From positions 1 to 38,038 of the forward strand of contig JAQXEZ010000015.1 of NCBI GenBank assembly GCA_029250605.1: a stretch of DNA of 38,038 bases, read 5' to 3'. The translations under genes were made by a program, and so were the position numbers. Position 1 is the first letter of the stretch. The number at the start of each line of letters is the position of its first letter. The notes beneath the pieces are model-generated. The model saw nothing but the letters and a program-made list of their open reading frames with translations. It was not told where the DNA came from and ran no database searches. Shown here in pieces: positions 1-8,494 of the stretch. This stretch comes from Candidatus Thalassarchaeaceae archaeon. GTDB taxonomy: Archaea > Thermoplasmatota > Poseidoniia > Poseidoniales > Thalassarchaeaceae.

Positions 1-781
1 CTATTGCTCGAACCTGCTCAACGATAGCATGCTCTCCTAGTAGAGAGTCGGCCAACCCATCCGCTAGCACTTCGTTTGCTGCAGCCCTCCCGCCTATCGA
101 GGTCGGGACATTGACGATCTTGTTTTCAGCCCCCAATCCCCTCAACAGTTTTTCGAAGCCCTCTCTCGCCATTCCCGGTCCGCAGATAATCAGGGGCATC
201 TCATCCGGGAAGACCATCTTGGTCTCCTTTGCAACCTTCTCGAAGAACTCCTTGCTAACTGCTGATGAGTCCCCTATCCTCTTCCCACCGCCTCGCAAGT
301 TGAACTGCGATACGTCACGAATACCATGATTGGCAACTTCGAAGATCAGAACCTCGTCATTCTCGACAACAATCAGCCCGGAACGCGCCCTGGTCCCAGA
401 TGAGATCGCCTCCTTGATCAGAGCATAGTCGGCTCTCGACAAACCCCCCTCCCTCGTTAGCTCTATCTCGCCTCCCGAGGAAATGACATGGGTGTGGTGG
501 CTTCCGATGTCGATCTTCGCCTCCTTGATTATCCCATGCACCCTGAGGTTGTCGGTGAATGGTTGGAAAGCTGTCTCAGAGGATTCCAGGACAATCCACA
601 TGGGCTTCCTCTCAGCGCTCTTTGCCCTACCGTCCTCCTTGGTCCCGGTCGTAGAGTCTCTTCTGTGAGACAGCATCCCCACTAGGCAACCCGTGCCGCA
701 TACCTGGGATAGAACCCACAGGTCGTCATCGCCCTCAATCCTCAGCCTCAGACCCTCGTCCAGCCTCTTGACGCGACGCAT
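1..781 (-). CDS. pelA: Pelota (Dom34-family) mRNA surveillance / ribosome rescue factor, C-terminus cut by window edge
   Basis: Reading the minus strand from ATG at 781 gives 260 codons without a stop up to the window edge. The start MRRVKRLDEGLRLRIEGDDD, the segment KIDIGSHHTHVI and the central domain (LIVVENDEVLIFEV, then PLIICGPGM) match archaeal pelota/Dom34. This eRF1 paralogue enters the A site of stalled ribosomes and, with an aEF1A-type GTPase and ABCE1, splits them. The family is about 350 residues long, so the last quarter (third eRF1-like domain) lies outside. A GGAGGGTGGAG stretch sits just upstream of the ATG and fixes the start. The gene is divergent from aroE, with about 74 bp shared between them. 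Identification is by recognition of conserved segments, without alignment. Confidence 0.9.
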   Translation of the reverse strand, partial: MRRVKRLDEGLRLRIEGDDDLWVLSQVCGTGCLVGMLSHRRDSTTGTKEDGRAKSAERKPMWIVLESSETAFQPFTDNLRVHGIIKEAKIDIGSHHTHVISSGGEIELTREGGLSRADYALIKEAISSGTRARSGLIVVENDEVLIFEVANHGIRDVSQFNLRGGGKRIGDSSAVSKEFFEKVAKETKMVFPDEMPLIICGPGMAREGFEKLLRGLGAENKIVNVPTSIGGRAAANEVLADGLADSLLGEHAIVEQVRAI

Positions 782-855
782 TGCTCCACCCTCCGGCACT
801 CTCGGTGAAGGGGCGCTCTTGAAACCTTCATCGGTAACCACCCGTAGCGAGGCCC

Positions 856-1581
856 ATGAGTGGCCCGGCATTCTGGGGCATTGCAGGTAGCCCAATCTCC
901 CATTCGCTAACTCCCAGGCTCTTCTCGATTGTTGGTTCCTACCTGGGGGTGGATCATTCTGAGCAGGTCTTCATCGAGGCGACCAGCATCGCGGAGTTCG
1001 AGTCACAGGCGTCCTCACTGGAAGGGGAACTGTGGCTATCGTGCACTGCTCCACTGAAGCACTCTCCACAAGCCAGACTCGGTGTCTCGGGGCCCCGGGG
1101 AGTCAATGCGATTAACCAACTGATGAGGTCCGAGGGGAAGTGGTCGGGGACTAGCACAGATGGCCTAGGTTTCATCTCAGCCTGCAGGCATATCGGGATT
1201 GACCCAAATGGGTCGGTGCTCAGAATGAGGGGCGGTGGCTCAGCAGCACGCTCAATCGCGGCCGCTTGGTCGTCGCATGGCGGTTCGATAATCCCAGAAG
1301 TGGGCCGCAGGGAGCTGATTAGTGGCCCATGGGATGGCAGCATAGTGATCAACGGGGATTCCGATCTAGCAGTCGATCTCGATGCGGAACCAGCCGGGGG
1401 CGGATCTATAGAGATGGATTCTGATAAACAGGTTTCGATATCCTATGGGAGGGGGGCGTCTACTGACGATTTCGCTGTGGTGATGGTAGCTGCCCAGCAC
1501 CTCGAGGCTTGGAAACTCCTCTTCGCCCCGTCAAGAGCAGAAGAAATACCCAGCCTAAGTGAGGTCCTTTCGGTAATCTGA
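856..1581 (+). CDS. aroE: Shikimate dehydrogenase (NADP+), short variant
   Basis: This 241-residue protein should reduce 3-dehydroshikimate to shikimate in aromatic amino-acid synthesis. The substrate-binding half begins WGIAGSPISHSLTPRLFS, matching the family GxPxxHSxSP signature. CTAPLKHS carries the presumed catalytic Lys68 and STDGLG the presumed catalytic Asp102, with RGVNAIN equivalent to the usual GAVNT. The nucleotide-binding half has a glycine-rich turn (RGGGSAARS) in place of GAGGAA, then ends in AAQHLEAWKLLF, like the family QaxxxFxxW segment. Typical AroE is about 270-285 residues, and the shortening lies in the Rossmann half. The start is the first ATG after the pelota divergence. 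It ends 2 bp from the stop of the convergent membrane gene. Function is likely, but cofactor binding is uncertain because of the reduced NADP domain. Confidence 0.8.
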   Translation: MSGPAFWGIAGSPISHSLTPRLFSIVGSYLGVDHSEQVFIEATSIAEFESQASSLEGELWLSCTAPLKHSPQARLGVSGPRGVNAINQLMRSEGKWSGTSTDGLGFISACRHIGIDPNGSVLRMRGGGSAARSIAAAWSSHGGSIIPEVGRRELISGPWDGSIVINGDSDLAVDLDAEPAGGGSIEMDSDKQVSISYGRGASTDDFAVVMVAAQHLEAWKLLFAPSRAEEIPSLSEVLSVI

Positions 1582-1583
1582 TG

Positions 1584-2387
1584 CTATTCTTCGGAGTCCG
1601 AAGAATTGCTGCTCCTATCGTATGCGATGCAAGGAGACAGCGTAATAATGCCAATAAACCCGAGAATCATGAGATAATCCATCGGCGACTGTGCGGGCGC
1701 TCCTTCTCCCACGGACCAGAAATATTGGGAGATTATGATGGCAACCGCTACCATTGCGCCACCATGCCAAGGACGCATTTGTCCTACCTCCATGCCTATT
1801 ACGGCCGTCAGTAGGAACCCCAGAACTCCGATTACGCCCAATGCCAGTCCGCCCTGTGCGATCGTCTGCTGGGTAGAGTCTAGTACGATGGTGAATTCAT
1901 CATCATCACCATTGTCTTCTGTGTATTCGCCCTCCGTAGCCATATCTGCGATACCTGACATCATGAATATCATAAACAGAGCGAAGACGATCCAAAGTAT
2001 GCCCAGCCTCTGCAGCCTGGTCTCGTCATCTAGGCCCAATGTAGGATCGCCAGTCGCCATTGCTGGAATGTAGGCAATTGAACCTATCATGATCATCATG
2101 AAAACAGCCCAGAACATCATCTCATTCTCGCCCGTAGCCAATCCAATTATGATCATCAATGCTGGAATCCCCAAGGTTACCCCAATCCTCGCGTTTGGGA
2201 CTGAAAGGAAGAGTGCCAAACCGGCACCCGCCATCATCACCAGAAAGAGGTATTGCATATTGTCCTCTACTCCATCCTCCACCGACCAGTACGCGAAAAC
2301 AGCAAAAATTGCCAACTGAGATAGCATCAGAAGGGATTTCACCGAAAGGTCAATTGTTGGTATTTTGTACATGGCATTGTCATCCAT
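1584..2387 (-). CDS. Multi-spanning membrane protein of unknown function
   Basis: I do not recognise a family. The 267-residue protein has about eight hydrophobic segments (roughly residues 18-36, 45-62, 68-86, 92-110, 130-150, 182-205, 212-230 and 238-256). An acidic extracytoplasmic-looking loop at about 155-172 (EDNGDDDE) lies between them. The short C-terminal tail is serine- and aspartate-rich (SSNSSDSEE). No catalytic motif is visible. The start is ATG 2387, which lies about 26 bases downstream of a good TATA-like element and so suggests a leaderless transcript. Its stop is 2 bp from that of aroE, facing it. Confidence 0.7.
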   Translation of the reverse strand: MDDNAMYKIPTIDLSVKSLLMLSQLAIFAVFAYWSVEDGVEDNMQYLFLVMMAGAGLALFLSVPNARIGVTLGIPALMIIIGLATGENEMMFWAVFMMIMIGSIAYIPAMATGDPTLGLDDETRLQRLGILWIVFALFMIFMMSGIADMATEGEYTEDNGDDDEFTIVLDSTQQTIAQGGLALGVIGVLGFLLTAVIGMEVGQMRPWHGGAMVAVAIIISQYFWSVGEGAPAQSPMDYLMILGFIGIITLSPCIAYDRSSNSSDSEE

Positions 2388-2408
2388 GCAAACATCGGGA
2401 AAAGCATC

Positions 2409-2416
2409 CTATATTA
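2409..2416 (-). promoter_or_regulatory. TATA-box-like promoter element for the 1584-2387 membrane gene
   Basis: On the minus strand the sequence reads GTAATATAGG, with its AT core centred about 26 bases before the ATG at 2387. This is the usual archaeal TATA position for a transcript that starts at the initiation codon. No Shine-Dalgarno sequence precedes the ATG, which agrees with leaderless initiation. This is a prediction from position and composition only. Confidence 0.45.
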
Positions 2417-2436
2417 CTGGGGGTTGTGGTTTTTTT

Positions 2437-3987
2437 TCACAGGGGGATGTTTCCGTGCTTCTTGGGATGGACCAACTCCCTCTTGGAGAGAAGGGGCCGC
2501 AGTGCTTTGACCAGGGCCATCCTCGTCTGGGGCGGCTCGATCACATCGTCCAGCCAACCATGCCTGGCGGCAACGTAGGGATCACCGAACTTCTCCCTGT
2601 ACTCGTCAACCAGCTCCGAGTGCCTCTCGGACCTGTCATCCGATTCGGCTAGCTCTGCCCTGTGGATGATGTTCACCGCCCCCTCGGCTCCCATCACCGC
2701 CAACTCTCCGGTAGGCCATGACACGTTGTAGTCGGATCCAAGGTGCTTGCAGCTCATTGCGAGATATGCCCCCCCGTATGCCTTCCTGGTGACAACGGTG
2801 AGCTTGGGTACCGTCGCTTCTGCGTATGCGTACAGCAACTTGGCACCGTGCCTGATTATCCCACCCCACTCCTGAACGGTCCCTGGAAGGAACCCCGGGA
2901 CGTCAACGAAAGTCACGATTGGGATGTTGAAGCAGTCACAGGCCCTGATGAATCTAGCTGCCTTGATCGATGCGTCGATGTCCAAGCAGCCTGCCAGAAC
3001 AGATGGTTGGTTGCCGATGACTCCAACGGCGTGCCCATCGAGTCTAGCGAAGCCGATGACAACGTTCTCCGCGTATGAGGGGAATAACTCGAGGAATCGC
3101 TTGTCATCGAACACCTGGTCGATGACGCTCCTCATGTCATACGGTCTGTCTGAGTCTTGGGGGACTAGCTTCTCCATCCCCCTACACTTCCTGTCCCACT
3201 TGTCCCCAGAACCCAGAATGGGAGGCTCTGACATAGTGTGATCGGGCATGTGGGAGAGGATCTCTGCGGCCATGTCGAAGGCCCCCCTCTCGCTATCCGA
3301 TACCAAGCACGCAACACCGCTTCTGCTGGCATGGTGGTTCGCACCGCCAAGGGTGTCCTCGTCGATCTCTCCCGATACGATCTCGGGAATCACGTAGGGG
3401 CTGCGCATGAACATCCTGCCTCTCTGCTTTCCCAGGATGACGAAGTCGGAGAGTCCTGCCGCTAGAGCACTCGTTCCCGAAACAGTCCCAAGGACGATCG
3501 AGATCATCGGTACCTTTCCGGAGCAGGATACGAGGCGGTCCAGTAGATTGCCGTTCGAACCCAGTGAGGTGACTCCCTCGTGAGCACGCTGCCCATCTCC
3601 GTCCCAGATTCCAATTATGGGGATGCACGCCTTCTCTGCGAACTCGACAACCTTGCAGATCTTCTTCGCATGCATTTCCCCCATGGTCCCGGAGAAGACT
3701 GAGAAGTCCTGTGAGAAGCAAGCCACCCTCCTACCGTCCAGCATTCCGTGCCCGGCAACGACACCATCCCCCAGAGGAGCATGCAGGTGCATGCCGTGTT
3801 CGCCGGCCCTGTGTCTAACGAACGCATCGACCTCAACGAAGCTATCATCATCCAGTAGGTCGAGAACCCTCTCTCTCGCCGTTTGTGATCCAGACTCCCT
3901 CATCTTCTTGATTACGTTTCTATCGCCCGGTGCCCTGGAGTCCTGCCTGATCGCATCCAGATCGTCACTAGGGGATGCTCTTGCCAT
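2437..3987 (-). CDS. Acyl-CoA carboxylase carboxyltransferase subunit (propionyl-/methylmalonyl-CoA type)
   Basis: This 516-residue subunit should move the carboxyl group between carboxybiotin and an acyl-CoA, in a propionyl-CoA carboxylase or methylmalonyl-CoA decarboxylase type complex. The second crotonase-like lobe is canonical: PGFLPGTVQEWGGIIRHGAK, KAYGGAYLAMSCKHL and WPTGELAVMGAEGAV. The first lobe is divergent. DGDGQRAHEG (129-138) replaces the usual DSGGARIQEG, and SGTSALAAGLSD (170-181) replaces the usual GGAVYSPAxTD. I chose ATG 3987 (MARASPSDD) because GGGTGG lies just upstream; it gives the normal family length and avoids overlap with gatD. Longer reading is possible from ATG 4014. 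No biotin carboxylase or biotin carrier gene is in the window. The acyl-CoA substrate cannot be assigned; icmF 17 kb away suggests short-chain acyl-CoA metabolism. Confidence 0.82.
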   Translation of the reverse strand: MARASPSDDLDAIRQDSRAPGDRNVIKKMRESGSQTARERVLDLLDDDSFVEVDAFVRHRAGEHGMHLHAPLGDGVVAGHGMLDGRRVACFSQDFSVFSGTMGEMHAKKICKVVEFAEKACIPIIGIWDGDGQRAHEGVTSLGSNGNLLDRLVSCSGKVPMISIVLGTVSGTSALAAGLSDFVILGKQRGRMFMRSPYVIPEIVSGEIDEDTLGGANHHASRSGVACLVSDSERGAFDMAAEILSHMPDHTMSEPPILGSGDKWDRKCRGMEKLVPQDSDRPYDMRSVIDQVFDDKRFLELFPSYAENVVIGFARLDGHAVGVIGNQPSVLAGCLDIDASIKAARFIRACDCFNIPIVTFVDVPGFLPGTVQEWGGIIRHGAKLLYAYAEATVPKLTVVTRKAYGGAYLAMSCKHLGSDYNVSWPTGELAVMGAEGAVNIIHRAELAESDDRSERHSELVDEYREKFGDPYVAARHGWLDDVIEPPQTRMALVKALRPLLSKRELVHPKKHGNIPL

Positions 3988-4030
3988 GTTCCACCCAAGT
4001 GCAAGTCGGTTCATCAGCAAACCGGAGGGA

Positions 4031-5398
4031 CTAGGACCTGGAGAATGTGGGATTCTCACCCACCAGGTCCATCTCCCAACCCCTCTCGACCGACTCCTTG
4101 CCACCGACCGAGAGTAAGTGATGCAATTTCACCAAGGCCGATCCCGGCGGACATAGGGATCCATGACCGATTATCCCCATGTCTTTCTGGTCTCGGCCCT
4201 TCGAGTAGACGTTCATGTTGACGGGACCGTGAATCGCGTTCGTTACCACTACCACGACTCCCCCTTGGGCTATGTGGTCCGCTAGCATCATCCTAAGTCT
4301 GGTATTCTCCAGGCTATCATCCTCTGGGTTTGAAATCGGGAGGTGCCCCAAACCTGACCCGTGGAAGAGCAATGCGTCGAAGCCAGAGTCTATCGCTCCC
4401 TGCACTTGGTCAGGATGCAAATGGGGGTCGGAGATGAATTGGGCGATTCGTATCGACTCGTCGAACGGCTTCGGCGATATCGCCTCGACCCTAGCGTCAT
4501 GGGCCTCTGGTGAGTAGTCTATCCTCGCCTCATTCCCATCGATGAAGACATGCCCCAGAACATCCTGGTTAATCGGTTTGAAGGCATCCCTACGGGAAGA
4601 GTGGTACTTCCTGCAAGCACATCCTGGAAGAACGGCACAGCTACCATCCGAGGAGCTTGCATGCACGATCACCACTGAAGAATCCCGGTACCCAGAGGGA
4701 GTTGGCCCATGAGCTGCCCATTGTACAGAGGCGATGAGGTTCTCCGCGGCATCCGAGGATCCCCTATCGGGAGACCTCTGAGAGCCAGTGAGGACAATTC
4801 TACCAGGGGGCCTACCCCCTTGGCCCGACCATCCGTAAGAGATCGCTGCAGCCGATAGGTGCAAGGTATCAGTCCCATGGGTGATGACGCATCCAACCGC
4901 TCCTTCTGCGAAAGCCTCCTCGGTCGCCTTCAGCATTCTATTCCAATGCCTCGGACGAAGGTCGTCCGACCACATGTTGCCAAGTTTTACCGCACGAATC
5001 CTTGCTATGCCACGAAGTTCAGGAACAGCATCTAGGAGCTCGTGGGGGTCAAACCTGGCCGTCACCGCTCCTGTAGCATAGTCTACTTTGCTAGCAATCG
5101 TTCCACCGGTGTGGATGAGGTGTACGAGGGGCAGAGACTCATCTTGCGGCTCGATTTCCTCAAACTCCTCCTCGATCGTCGGCATCTCGTCGAGTACCTC
5201 GAACGAATCGACGTATGATTCTGGGAATGAAACATTGTAGCCATTCTGCAACTTCATCGTGATCAACTTGTTCCCTGAACTGGGCAGGGCGATTCCGGTA
5301 TGCTCTGCCTTCCCAGCCCACGTCTTCACCACCAGTTTGACGGGAGTTCCGGGCTTTGGCCAATCCTCCATGATTGCGGGCAGGGAGCCTCGGTCCAT
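4031..5398 (-). CDS. gatD: Glutamyl-tRNA(Gln) amidotransferase subunit D (archaeal GatDE)
   Basis: GatD is the amidase-side subunit of the archaeal GatDE complex, which converts Glu-tRNA(Gln) to Gln-tRNA(Gln). It releases ammonia from glutamine or asparagine using an asparaginase-type fold. The N-terminal GatD domain (PGTPVKLVVKTWAGKAEHTG) is followed by an asparaginase domain. HTGGTIASKVDY (96-107) supplies the first catalytic Thr, and THGTDTL (173-179) supplies the Thr-Asp pair. At 455 residues the length is normal. ATG 5398 is used; TTG 5401 (one codon earlier) and ATG 5371 (starting MEDWPKPGT, nearer the conserved domain) are alternatives, none with a Shine-Dalgarno. It lies directly downstream of tRNA-Met on the same strand. 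The partner GatE is not in the window. Confidence 0.92.
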   Translation of the reverse strand: MDRGSLPAIMEDWPKPGTPVKLVVKTWAGKAEHTGIALPSSGNKLITMKLQNGYNVSFPESYVDSFEVLDEMPTIEEEFEEIEPQDESLPLVHLIHTGGTIASKVDYATGAVTARFDPHELLDAVPELRGIARIRAVKLGNMWSDDLRPRHWNRMLKATEEAFAEGAVGCVITHGTDTLHLSAAAISYGWSGQGGRPPGRIVLTGSQRSPDRGSSDAAENLIASVQWAAHGPTPSGYRDSSVVIVHASSSDGSCAVLPGCACRKYHSSRRDAFKPINQDVLGHVFIDGNEARIDYSPEAHDARVEAISPKPFDESIRIAQFISDPHLHPDQVQGAIDSGFDALLFHGSGLGHLPISNPEDDSLENTRLRMMLADHIAQGGVVVVVTNAIHGPVNMNVYSKGRDQKDMGIIGHGSLCPPGSALVKLHHLLSVGGKESVERGWEMDLVGENPTFSRS

Positions 5399-5422
5399 CA
5401 AAGGCTCGCTTGTATCAGGTTT

Positions 5423-5572
5423 TGGTGCCGGGAGCGGGACTTGAACCCGCGACCTTCGGATGTCTCAGACATTTTCGGCTAGGCATGATGCGCTCATCGT
5501 TCGCGTCAGCAGAGAAATCTCCGCCAACTGTTCCCTATGAGTCCGACGCGCTACCAACTACGCCACCCCGGC
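5423..5572 (-). tRNA. tRNA-Met (CAU, elongator type) with an intron; CCA encoded
   Basis: The minus strand folds as a complete tRNA. The acceptor stem pairs GCCGGGG with TCCCGGC, with a G-U at the last pair. The D stem is GCGT/GCGC, the anticodon stem TCGGA/TCCGA, and the T arm GCGGG TTCAAGT CCCGC. Discriminator A is followed by an encoded CCA (5423-5425). The anticodon CAT is at 5537-5539. Exon 1 is 5536-5572 and exon 2 is 5423-5461, giving 73 nt plus CCA after removal of the 74-nt intron. Overall identity favours elongator Met; a CAU tRNA-Ile2 (which would need agmatidine at C34) cannot be wholly excluded by eye. Confidence 0.92.
5462..5535 (-). other. Archaeal tRNA intron (position 37/38) with bulge-helix-bulge junction
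   Basis: The 74-nt insertion lies exactly between A37 and A38, the commonest archaeal tRNA intron site. Around the splice sites, CTCA (tRNA positions 32-35) pairs with TGAG near the intron 3' end. This makes the 4-bp central helix, flanked by 3-nt bulges TA^G and AC^A where the splicing endonuclease would cut. The anticodon stem forms the outer helix. The helix on the intron side looks weak (only G-C and G-U visible), so this may be a relaxed motif. Confidence 0.85.
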
Positions 5573-5681
5573 ATATCATCAAGGCGGGAGAAGAGGCCAT
5601 TTGAGCATTGCCAGTAATGCAACAGCAACATTGCCCCCACACGCAGGGTTGATGTGTCGTCCTCTCTCGCCAGAACCAACC

Positions 5682-6608
5682 ATGGTCGATGTCGATACCG
5701 CCCTAAGGGCCAGCGCCTATTCCGGCAAGAAGGGGGGCGGTTCGAAGGGAGGGGACAAGAAGTCCACCTCTCTGGAGCCATTCGACCCATCCGCTCACGC
5801 TGAGAAGGAGAAGGCCGATGCAATTTCCATGTGGCTAGTAATCTTCTTCGGCCTATCTGTTGCTTTGCTGATGAGATTCTACATGATGCCAGGAATGGAT
5901 AGCTCGCAGCAGATACTATGGCTTCTCCCTCTCCTAATGATAGCACTCATCCGCCCCCTACACCAACTAGTGGTCCCCACCAGATTCTTCGAACAATTCA
6001 CTACTGGAAACTGGGTCAGGGCCTCTTTCCTCTACCTGTTCACGTGGCTCGCTCTATCCTTCGCCTTGGTTAACCCGCCAATCGCTGACATTGCAGCCCC
6101 ACATCTCGCCGGAGCAATCGACATAGCCAGCAGCGAGGGGATTTCTGACTCAGACCTGGAGGGGAGGGTCTACGAGATCAGGATCTCACAGGACTCAATT
6201 CCTGTTATTCTCGGACTGGGAGTCAGGGACAACGTAGATGCACGTAATTCGACGATGAACCTCACCATTCACAAAGTGGGTCAGATGGACCCGATAGTCA
6301 GTGTCTACGGATTGGTTTCTGATATTGCAGACGACGGCCCATCTGACACTTTCGACTCCGTCGATCCCAACGACTGGGTCAGGGGGCTGAAGAAGAATAC
6401 TCTAACTGGCGATTACTCGGGACCCAAGGTAGCACCTCATTCGGAAGATGTCTCCATGGCATGGAACCTGTGTCCAGATGGCTGCGGTCCGGGAGAGTAT
6501 GTAGTCCACATCTCCTTGATGGAGGAGGGGGAGATGATCCCATGGGAGGACGGCGACAATACATGGGCGAGGGAGTACACCCTCAGCATCCTGCAGTCCT
6601 CTTCCTAG
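5682..6608 (+). CDS. Membrane protein with large extracytoplasmic domain, unknown function
   Basis: I do not recognise this 308-residue protein. It has a Gly/Lys-rich N-terminal tail (residues 15-30) and three hydrophobic segments (about 49-66, 77-92 and 111-130). A soluble C-terminal half of about 175 residues follows, probably outside the cell. That half looks beta-rich and contains one close cysteine pair (CPDGCGPG). ATG 5682 (MVDVDTALRAS) is chosen because the upstream in-frame sequence overlaps the region in front of the tRNA and is not protein-like; TTG 5601 and ATG 5652 would also be in frame. It converges with rfcS, their ends overlapping by 4 bp. No operon partner is present. Confidence 0.65.
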   Translation: MVDVDTALRASAYSGKKGGGSKGGDKKSTSLEPFDPSAHAEKEKADAISMWLVIFFGLSVALLMRFYMMPGMDSSQQILWLLPLLMIALIRPLHQLVVPTRFFEQFTTGNWVRASFLYLFTWLALSFALVNPPIADIAAPHLAGAIDIASSEGISDSDLEGRVYEIRISQDSIPVILGLGVRDNVDARNSTMNLTIHKVGQMDPIVSVYGLVSDIADDGPSDTFDSVDPNDWVRGLKKNTLTGDYSGPKVAPHSEDVSMAWNLCPDGCGPGEYVVHISLMEEGEMIPWEDGDNTWAREYTLSILQSSS

Positions 6609-7561
6609 TTGCCTATCATCCCGCAGATCCTAGCAGCCATGGCATCGAGTTGCAACGACTCTCCCCCGCCCTCGACCATCCTGAAGTCGCATTCCGCCAT
6701 CGCCTCGGTCACAGCGAGTTTTTGGGTCTCATCCAGGAATGCCACCCCGCCTAGTTCTCGATGGAGCTGGTTGACAAGGTCCGTCCCTGCTAGTCCGAAC
6801 CTGTCGAGGATTCCCCTCATCCTTCTTCTTGCTGGCTGGAACCCATCCTCCTTGCAGGCCAGGAAGAAACCATGGAGCTCCTCTGGAGGGGCAGTTGCAG
6901 TTGTCTCGTAGACTAGATCCCTAGTCACGTGCGAATCGAGCGACGCGGCAACTTGCAGGGATGTGATTGCCTTCCTGAGGTCGCCTAGGCTGACTTTCGC
7001 TATTGCCTGTGCTGCTTCCTGCTCGAGGTCAACCCCTTCGCTACCCGCGACTTCGATTACCTTCTCCAGCACCTTCTCCGTGTTCAGCGGCCTGAACCTG
7101 AAAACTGCGCACCGGGATTGTATCGCCTCGACTATCTTGGACGAGTAGTTGCATGACAGGATGAACCTGCATGTCTCGGCAAACTGCTCCATTATCCTCC
7201 GCAGAGCCCCCTGAGCATCGGGAGTCAGAGCATCGGCCTCATCCAGGAAAATTACCTTGAACGTGGTCCCTGGCATCGGAGCGGTCCGAGCAAACTGCTT
7301 GACCTTGGTCCTGATCGACTCAAGTTTCCTCTCGTCACTGGCATTCATCTCCAGAAGGTTGCTTCTGAAGCCCTCTCCGAATACGTCTCTCGTCAGGGCC
7401 AGAGCCGCTGTCGTCTTCCCAGTACCAGGCGGGCCTGCGAACATGAGGTGAGGGAAGGTACGGGACTCAGAGTAGGCCTTCAGCCTGTCAACCACCGCCT
7501 TCTGCCCCTTCATCTCGCTTACAGAACGCGGTCTGTGCCTCTCAACCCACAATTCGCTCAT
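6605..7561 (-). CDS. rfcS: Replication factor C small subunit (clamp loader ATPase)
   Basis: RfcS forms, with the large subunit, the clamp loader that places PCNA on primed DNA. All AAA+ elements are visible in this 318-residue protein. The RFC box is near the start (WVERHRP), Walker A is GPPGTGKTT (43-51) and Walker B is FLDEAD (105-110). Sensor 1 is FILSCNYSSK and the arginine-finger motif is SRC (149-151), followed by the lid and C-terminal collar helices. The length is normal for archaeal RfcS. ATG 7561 is the only sensible start. It lies 62 bp downstream of panB on the same strand. The large subunit is not in the window. Confidence 0.96.
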   Translation of the reverse strand: MSELWVERHRPRSVSEMKGQKAVVDRLKAYSESRTFPHLMFAGPPGTGKTTAALALTRDVFGEGFRSNLLEMNASDERKLESIRTKVKQFARTAPMPGTTFKVIFLDEADALTPDAQGALRRIMEQFAETCRFILSCNYSSKIVEAIQSRCAVFRFRPLNTEKVLEKVIEVAGSEGVDLEQEAAQAIAKVSLGDLRKAITSLQVAASLDSHVTRDLVYETTATAPPEELHGFFLACKEDGFQPARRRMRGILDRFGLAGTDLVNQLHRELGGVAFLDETQKLAVTEAMAECDFRMVEGGGESLQLDAMAARICGMIGN

Positions 7562-7623
7562 GATGACCTTACCCTACCCGTTGGCGGGCGTCCTTGAAGG
7601 TTGGGGGGCATTTCTCCTCCGCA

Positions 7624-8478
7624 TCAATAGCTCTCTTCTTCGGAGGGGAAATCCCCCTTCCTCACGTCTTCGATGTAACCCTTGACTGCTCCGTCAACGG
7701 CCTCTCCCAGATCCGCATAGCGCCGCAGGAATCTAGGGGAGAAGTCCTTGGTAATTCCGAGCATGTCGTGCAACACCAGGACCTGTCCGTCGCAATCCGC
7801 TCCGGCTCCGATTCCTATGGTGGGAATATCTAGTGACTCACTCACTCTCTTGGCCAGGTCAGCCGGGATCTTTTCAAAGACAATAGAGAAGCAACCCGCA
7901 TCTTGGAGTGCCTTCGCATCCTCCATGAGCTTCCCCGCTTCTTCTTCCTCCTTAGCCCGAACAGAGTATGTTCCGAATTTGTAAATCGACTGGGGAGTCA
8001 GTCCAAGGTGACCCATGACTGGGATGCCTGCAGTTAGGATCCTCTTGATCGAGTCGACAATCTCCGTCCCTCCTTCGATCTTGACTGCGTGTCCTCCCGA
8101 TTCCTTCATGATCCTGATCGCACTCTTCAGAGCCAGCTTTGAATCTCCCTGGTAGCTTCCGAAAGGCATGTCCACGACAACGAGCGCCCTGTCTACCGCG
8201 TTCACCACGCACTGTGCATGGTAGATCATGTGGTCGAGGGTAATTGGCACGGTCGTGTCGTTCCCGGCCATCACGTTTGAGGCGGAGTCCCCTACAAGGA
8301 TGACGTCAACTCCAGCCCCGTCAACTAGCCGAGCTAACGAGTAGTCGTAAGCGGTGAGCATGGCAATCTTCTCGCCAGAACGCTTCATTTCCTGAAGGAC
8401 GTGTGTTGTAACTTTCTTCGCTCGACTGGATACCAAACGCTCACCCGGGACTACTCCCAGTACGGTTGCAGACTTCAA
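7624..8478 (-). CDS. panB: 3-methyl-2-oxobutanoate hydroxymethyltransferase (ketopantoate hydroxymethyltransferase)
   Basis: PanB adds a hydroxymethyl group from methylene-tetrahydrofolate to 2-oxoisovalerate, the first committed step towards pantothenate and CoA. Family segments are clear: [15 protein letters not shown], the metal-binding [33 protein letters not shown] with the catalytic Glu, and IGIGAG. The longest reading starts at TTG 8478 (284 residues). A second TTG at 8436, just after GGGTGAG, would give [15 protein letters not shown], closer to the usual family start, so the true protein may be about 270 residues. It is 16 bp downstream of the permease gene, in the same orientation. 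Some archaea make CoA precursors by other routes, so its presence indicates a PanB-dependent route here. Confidence 0.95.
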   Translation of the reverse strand: MKSATVLGVVPGERLVSSRAKKVTTHVLQEMKRSGEKIAMLTAYDYSLARLVDGAGVDVILVGDSASNVMAGNDTTVPITLDHMIYHAQCVVNAVDRALVVVDMPFGSYQGDSKLALKSAIRIMKESGGHAVKIEGGTEIVDSIKRILTAGIPVMGHLGLTPQSIYKFGTYSVRAKEEEEAGKLMEDAKALQDAGCFSIVFEKIPADLAKRVSESLDIPTIGIGAGADCDGQVLVLHDMLGITKDFSPRFLRRYADLGEAVDGAVKGYIEDVRKGDFPSEEESY

Positions 8479-8494
8479 TCACACGCCCAGAGAT

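Noticed and set aside
954-1352. Minus-strand 132-residue frame inside aroE
   Set aside because: Shadow of aroE: it has no conserved features, whereas the plus strand has clear AroE motifs.
2431-2437. Run of seven T after a G-rich stretch as a terminator
   Set aside because: It is T-rich only on the plus strand, while both flanking genes are on the minus strand; there it is poly-A.
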